Shown here: positions 7,019 to 9,710 of the stretch, piece after piece
Layout: each line of letters begins with the position of its first letter
Position numbering within the stretch: position 1 is the first letter of the stretch
Source: Candidatus Zixiibacteriota bacterium
GTDB lineage: Bacteria; Zixibacteria; MSB-5A5; GN15; JAAZOE01
Direction of reading: 5' to 3'
DNA length: 9,710 nucleotides
Assembly: GCA_030588275.1 (NCBI GenBank)
Contig: JAUUYJ010000075.1
Span: forward strand, 1 to 9,710
Notes under the pieces: generated by a model
Database searches by the model: none
What the model saw: the letters and a program-made list of their open reading frames with translations, nothing else
What the model was told of the DNA's origin: nothing
Made by a program: the position numbers and the translations under genes

Positions 7019-7176
7019 AAGATATTGACAGTTGCCAACAGGATTCAAGAAAAAAATATCAGATTATGCAATAGAATTGATGCGACTACGAACTGGTCAG
7101 TTTATGGGAAATTGGTTCGCATTGTGGGGATCTCAGATGGACCTAAAAGACCATTATTGTCGTTGGGTGTAACTCT

Positions 7177-7899
7177 CTATTCTTTTCTGATAAACTTAGC
7201 CCCCTTATGGGTTAAAATATTTTCCTGATCGGACCAATCAGCCACATTCCCTTTTCTTATCAAATTCGACGAGATATAGAAGCCGGATTCCAAAATCGAT
7301 TTCGGTACAACCGATCCGGAGCCGATGGAGACCGCTTCAACGATTTTGACACCGGCCATAATCATACAACCGGAGCCGATATAAACGTTATCCGCAATCC
7401 TGATCGGTGCCTGGATCTTGACATGATTGAGGTCAAACCCATGAGTCCAGAACTGGGTTCCCTGCCCCCCAATGGTGACATCGGCACCGATTGTCACAGA
7501 GTCAGAAAGGTCAAACAGATGGCCAGCGACAATATTCGAGCCGTTTCCCAGAGTCAGATTTTCATGCTTTTTGAACGGGGTCAATCCGGTGGGAGTGCCG
7601 GAGATTAAATTTCTGGTTCCGATGATCGAGTTGTTCTCCATTGTCAGACTCGCCACATTATTAATACGATTGAAGCGCCTGATGGTGCTACCGGGTGCCA
7701 TACGCAAGCTCTGGCAACCGATTCTGTTTAAGCTACCGATTCGGGCTCCGGTTATTTCGCAGTCGAAAATATCAATATAATTTAAAATGCCGATATGAGA
7801 ATCGGATGATATGCGGTAGTTCAACAAGGTTCGATAGATAAAGATTCTCAGTCTGCTAAACGGCAGGAGAGCCGCAAACAAAATGGTTAATCGTCTCAT
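7177..7899 (-). CDS. Left-handed beta-helix (hexapeptide-repeat) acyltransferase
   Basis: Predicted 240-residue acyltransferase of the WcaF/WbbJ/LacA type, likely O-acetylating a sugar of the repeat unit with acetyl-CoA in the cytoplasm. The N-terminus MRRLTILFAALLPFSRLRIF (residues 1-20) is a hydrophobic/basic helix usual in colanic-acid-type enzymes and may touch the membrane. From about 30 to 200 imperfect hexapeptide turns recur (SHIGILN, ARIGSLN, VTIGADVTIGG, VYIGSGCMIMAGVKI, VSIGSGSVVPKS). A WTHG motif at 151-154 supplies the probable catalytic His153. The start ATG at 7899 has AGGAG 13 bases ahead, which is long; a TTG at 7908 three codons earlier would sit 4 bases from the same AGGAG. 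The frame is open to 7992 but that extension is not protein-like. Both sides are unusually wide gaps. A serine O-acetyltransferase or N-acetyltransferase role is less likely; acyl group and acceptor are unknown. Confidence 0.9.
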   Translation of the reverse strand: MRRLTILFAALLPFSRLRIFIYRTLLNYRISSDSHIGILNYIDIFDCEITGARIGSLNRIGCQSLRMAPGSTIRRFNRINNVASLTMENNSIIGTRNLISGTPTGLTPFKKHENLTLGNGSNIVAGHLFDLSDSVTIGADVTIGGQGTQFWTHGFDLNHVKIQAPIRIADNVYIGSGCMIMAGVKIVEAVSIGSGSVVPKSILESGFYISSNLIRKGNVADWSDQENILTHKGAKFIRKE

Positions 7900-7912
7900 G
7901 ATTCTCAAGTCG

Positions 7913-7917
7913 CTCCT
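7913..7917 (-). promoter_or_regulatory. Ribosome binding site of the acyltransferase gene
   Basis: The minus strand reads AGGAG. It stands 13 bases before the ATG at 7899 and 4 bases before an in-frame TTG at 7908, so either start could be used; both give nearly the same protein. Confidence 0.5.
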
Positions 7918-7992
7918 ATGGGTTAGGTCGGACAGAAATAAAATCAAACCAGACGACAATAAGCTGGCTCGGTCGACAGGCAAAATCAACAT

Positions 7993-8020
7993 AAAATATT
8001 TATCATGGCTCGGATGTGAA
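7993..8020 (-). promoter_or_regulatory. Weak possible promoter before the acyltransferase gene
   Basis: On the minus strand TTCACA (8020-8015, 5 of 6 to the -35 consensus) is followed by 16 bases and TATTTT (7998-7993, 4 of 6 to the -10). It overlaps the hairpin at 8039-8007. It would give the acyltransferase its own transcript, but the match is weak. Confidence 0.18.
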
Positions 8021-8039
8021 GCTCATCCGGGACGAAGCC
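8007..8039 (-). other. Hairpin just after the Wzx stop codon
   Basis: The minus strand can form CGGATG, a 7-base loop AGCTTCA, then CATCCG (8029-8011), with an outer GGCT/AGCC pairing (8039-8036 with 8010-8007) and a one-sided bulge. It begins 5 bases after the Wzx stop. No continuous T tract follows, only an AT-rich stretch, so it is more likely an mRNA-stability or pausing element than a strong terminator. Confidence 0.3.
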
Positions 8040-8043
8040 GATG

Positions 8044-9576
8044 CTACCGGGAAGATCGCATCGAGGTAATTCGGGATTTATATAATCTATACCGTTCACC
8101 AAGAAACGCTTTTTCATGATCTTCAAGCAGGAGCTTGTAGCTGGTAAAACAATGAGCTGTGACCACTATCAGGATGCCAACCAGGGTCATCATGAATTCA
8201 AATTCAAAAACCTGATTGATCGTGGCGTGGATCGCCGCAAAAACCAAAGCTATCGCAAAGATCGGTGCAATCTTTTTGTAAATGACCGAGGGTTTAAAAT
8301 CAAGGAACCGCTTCATGGCATTCATGTACGGCAACACCGCAAACAGTTCACTAACCAATGTCGCCATCAAAAGTCCGGCTAAGCCGTATTTGGCCAGTAG
8401 GCTGAGGCTTAAAACAATATTGATTACCGTTGCCACAATGGGAATCCATATCGTTTGCTTCACCTTTTCCATCCCCACTACCATCGTCGATGCGATCGAT
8501 GGAAGGGGGAGAATAAGATAAACCGAGAGCGGAATCAAAGAGAGGTGGCTGTACGGCACAAACTGATTGCCGACCCAAAAATAGAGAATGCTTTTCATGA
8601 ACACATACAAAACGACGACGACCGGAAGGAGGATCAAATAAGCATAGCGGACCAGGTTGACAAAAAGTTTCCCGATAGAGGCCTTGTCGTTTTGCTGATG
8701 CAGGCGGGCCACCTCCGGGACAACGGCGGAGTTTATTATTCCGATCAGAACACGGAGTATCATCGCCGGTCGGCAGACGATATCGTAGATCGCCATGTTG
8801 GAAACGGCCAGATAGAGCCAGATCAGAATCTTGTCGATCTGGTTGCAGATCAGACCGATAATCCGGCTGATAAACAGAATTGAACTGTAGCTGAATAACG
8901 TGCGCCACAAAGGCCAGTTAAGTCTGATCCGATACGATTGAAATGGGGCCAGTTTGAAACGAAAGATATATAAGTAAACGATGAGTCGGATAACGGTCAG
9001 TCCCGCAATTATTAAAAAAGCCAAATCTATCCGATGATACTGAATGGCGGCGATAATAATAAGCAGGTAGCGGACGATGGTCAAAGCCGAGTTAACCGAC
9101 TTGGCGATGACGTATCGACGCATTCCCTGAAGAACCGCCGAAAACGGGACGGTTAGAAATTGTAAAAAGATATTAACGGCAATGATACTCAGAGAATTCA
9201 GGACGCTTTGGCGCGATAACAGACTGCTGTCATCCAACAACCGCGAGGCGACAAAACCGGAAGTGAAGTACAGAATGACCCCAAGTAAGGCTCCGACGAC
9301 GGCATAATAAACCAAAGAGATCGTTAAGGTGTCCTGCAGGTTTTCGTTTTCGGAGGCAACCTCGAAACGGGCCACATAGTTCATCACCGACCCTTCCATC
9401 CCAAGATCAAAGAAAAGAAGGAAGCCGTAGATGCTGAAAATACTGAGGAAAACAAAAGCCCCGTACCCATCAATACCGAAATTACTGATAAGAATTGGAG
9501 TGGCAACGAGGTTGAGAGCGATTAAAATAAAATAATCAACAGATGTTACGATAGTATTGTTGAACAGCCGTTTCAT
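8044..9576 (-). CDS. wzx: Wzx-type polysaccharide repeat-unit flippase
   Basis: Predicted 510-residue integral membrane protein of the MOP/polysaccharide-transport superfamily, which flips undecaprenyl-diphosphate-linked repeat units across the inner membrane. Hydrophobic segments recur along nearly the whole length (about 12-14), starting with one at roughly residues 12-31. FFDLGMEGSVMNYVAR at about 55-70 resembles the FDLG motif usual after the second helix. Basic pairs (MRR, RIR, KKI) lie in short loops, and the length is typical. The C-terminal tail after the last helix is charged (KLLLEDHEKAFLGERYRLYKSR). The start ATG overlaps the stop of the upstream gene (ATGA), so it is probably translationally coupled; its own ribosome binding site is poor. 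It precedes the acyltransferase by 144 bases containing a hairpin. Family assignment is secure; substrate is not predictable. Confidence 0.93.
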   Translation of the reverse strand: MKRLFNNTIVTSVDYFILIALNLVATPILISNFGIDGYGAFVFLSIFSIYGFLLFFDLGMEGSVMNYVARFEVASENENLQDTLTISLVYYAVVGALLGVILYFTSGFVASRLLDDSSLLSRQSVLNSLSIIAVNIFLQFLTVPFSAVLQGMRRYVIAKSVNSALTIVRYLLIIIAAIQYHRIDLAFLIIAGLTVIRLIVYLYIFRFKLAPFQSYRIRLNWPLWRTLFSYSSILFISRIIGLICNQIDKILIWLYLAVSNMAIYDIVCRPAMILRVLIGIINSAVVPEVARLHQQNDKASIGKLFVNLVRYAYLILLPVVVVLYVFMKSILYFWVGNQFVPYSHLSLIPLSVYLILPLPSIASTMVVGMEKVKQTIWIPIVATVINIVLSLSLLAKYGLAGLLMATLVSELFAVLPYMNAMKRFLDFKPSVIYKKIAPIFAIALVFAAIHATINQVFEFEFMMTLVGILIVVTAHCFTSYKLLLEDHEKAFLGERYRLYKSRITSMRSSR

Positions 9577-9710
9577 TTAATAAAGTTACCGACCGTTTCG
9601 TAAAAACGCTGACAAACATGACCGTCCGGGTTGTAAAAATATTCATCGACAAACTGGTCTCTCCCTGCGATCTCTTCTTCAGAAAAATCAAAATCGGTTC
9701 GATCACCCGA
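9573..9710 (-). CDS. C-terminal 45 residues of an unidentified protein (cut by window edge)
   Basis: The frame is open from the right edge to a TGA that overlaps the wzx ATG by 4 bases. The visible tail contains EEEIAGRDQFVDEYFYNPDG at positions 11-30 of the fragment and ends RFYETVGNFIK. The pattern of a phenylalanine/tyrosine-rich stretch, then DG, then a last amphipathic helix resembles the C-termini of CDP-glycerol-phosphotransferase or capsule-type GT-B proteins (as in ...DGxxxxR...), but this is a weak resemblance. The overlap shows it belongs to the same operon as wzx. Function not assigned. Confidence 0.65.
   Translation of the reverse strand, partial: SGDRTDFDFSEEEIAGRDQFVDEYFYNPDGHVCQRFYETVGNFIK

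Larger units (their letters stand above)
6938..7176 (-). other. Longest intergenic gap in the window (239 bases)
   Basis: This AT-rich gap separates the acyltransferase stop from the next gene's ATG. It is the longest non-coding stretch here, unlike the overlapping junctions elsewhere. It holds a possible promoter (7018-6989), a T7 run at 7056-7050 without an adjacent hairpin, and one arm of a 10-base inverted repeat (7154-7163) whose partner lies on the other side of the acyltransferase gene. A plus-strand frame stays open across it from a TTG at 6944 to 7228, but that frame shows no protein-like pattern and no ribosome binding site. Confidence 0.6.
7154..7962. repeat. 10-base inverted repeat flanking the acyltransferase gene
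   Basis: The plus strand has TTATTGTCGT at 7154-7163 in the gap after the acyltransferase gene, and its exact reverse complement ACGACAATAA at 7953-7962 in the gap before it. The arms lie in different intergenic gaps and bracket the whole gene. The match stops at 10 bases on both sides. A 10-base match between two gaps of this size is only mildly unlikely, so this may be chance. Confidence 0.3.

Noticed and set aside
6938..7048. 37-codon N-terminal extension of the capsule-synthesis-like protein
   Set aside because: It starts at a TTG without a ribosome binding site; the internal ATG has GGAG upstream and begins a typical Rossmann strand.
7050..7056. T7 run on the minus strand as an intrinsic terminator
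   Set aside because: No GC-rich hairpin ends directly before the run; the nearest inverted repeat is weak and too far upstream.
6944..7228. Plus-strand open frame of 94 codons spanning the 239-base gap
   Set aside because: It begins with TTG, has no ribosome binding site, overlaps the end of the acyltransferase gene antisense, and its composition looks like translated non-coding DNA.
8351..8908. Minus-strand 185-codon frame inside wzx
   Set aside because: It is an alternate frame of the flippase gene, rich in Arg, Pro, Gly and Asp with no fold-like pattern; the flippase frame explains the DNA.
1..9710. CRISPR arrays, tRNA or rRNA genes, insertion sequences, phage or defence genes
   Set aside because: I looked for repeated spacer-like units, cloverleaf-type segments, transposase motifs and nuclease or defence motifs and saw none; nearly all of the DNA is explained by polysaccharide genes.

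Overview
The window is a stretch of a bacterial surface-polysaccharide locus (O-antigen, capsule or exopolysaccharide type). All ten recognisable genes, including two cut by the window edges, lie on the minus strand, so the locus is transcribed from right (9710) to left (1). The G+C content looks moderate (mid-40s per cent by eye). Several genes have ordinary GGAG/GAGG ribosome binding sites, ATG, GTG and possibly TTG are used as starts, and three junctions are 4-base ATGA overlaps. This is a bacterial style of organisation, and a Wzx/Wzy pair fits best with a Gram-negative-type envelope. I cannot assign a species or phylum from what is here. No tRNA, rRNA, CRISPR array, insertion sequence or phage gene is visible, and no gene-free stretch exceeds 300 bases.

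Layout in transcription order. (1) 9710-9573: last 45 residues of an unidentified protein, coupled by ATGA to (2) 9576-8044, a Wzx-type flippase. (3) After a 144-base gap, 7899-7177 is a left-handed beta-helix (hexapeptide) acyltransferase. (4) After a 239-base gap, 6937-5534 is a GT-B-like protein resembling the capsule-synthesis (KpsC/KpsS-like) transferases. (5) 5547-4207, overlapping the previous gene by 14 bases, is a polytopic membrane protein, the best Wzy polymerase candidate. (6) About 4154-3057 is a family-4 type glycosyltransferase. (7) After a 100-base gap, 2956-2234 is a SAM-dependent methyltransferase, coupled by ATGA to (8) 2237-1215, a NeuB-family nonulosonic (sialic-type) acid synthase. 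(9) 31 bases on, 1183-23 is a DegT/DnrJ/EryC1 PLP sugar aminotransferase, coupled by ATGA to (10) the first 8 codons of a gene whose start, MIVSAHQP, looks like a WbqC-family protein.

How they fit together (inference): the left half (methyltransferase, NeuB, aminotransferase, WbqC-like) looks like a precursor and tailoring module that makes or decorates a 9-carbon keto-acid sugar and an amino sugar. The middle genes assemble the repeat unit (two glycosyltransferases, one acyltransferase). Wzx exports the lipid-linked unit and the Wzy candidate polymerises it. The initiating sugar-phosphate transferase, a CMP-nonulosonate synthetase (NeuA-like), a 2-epimerase (NeuC-like) and chain-length or export proteins are not in the window and would be expected nearby if this reading is right.

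The points most worth a second look are the translationally coupled methyltransferase-NeuB pair, an altered C-terminal (antifreeze-like/SAF) motif in NeuB, the HP-motif GT-B protein as a possible nonulosonate transferase, and the acyltransferase gene sitting alone between the two largest gaps with a 10-base inverted repeat on either side.
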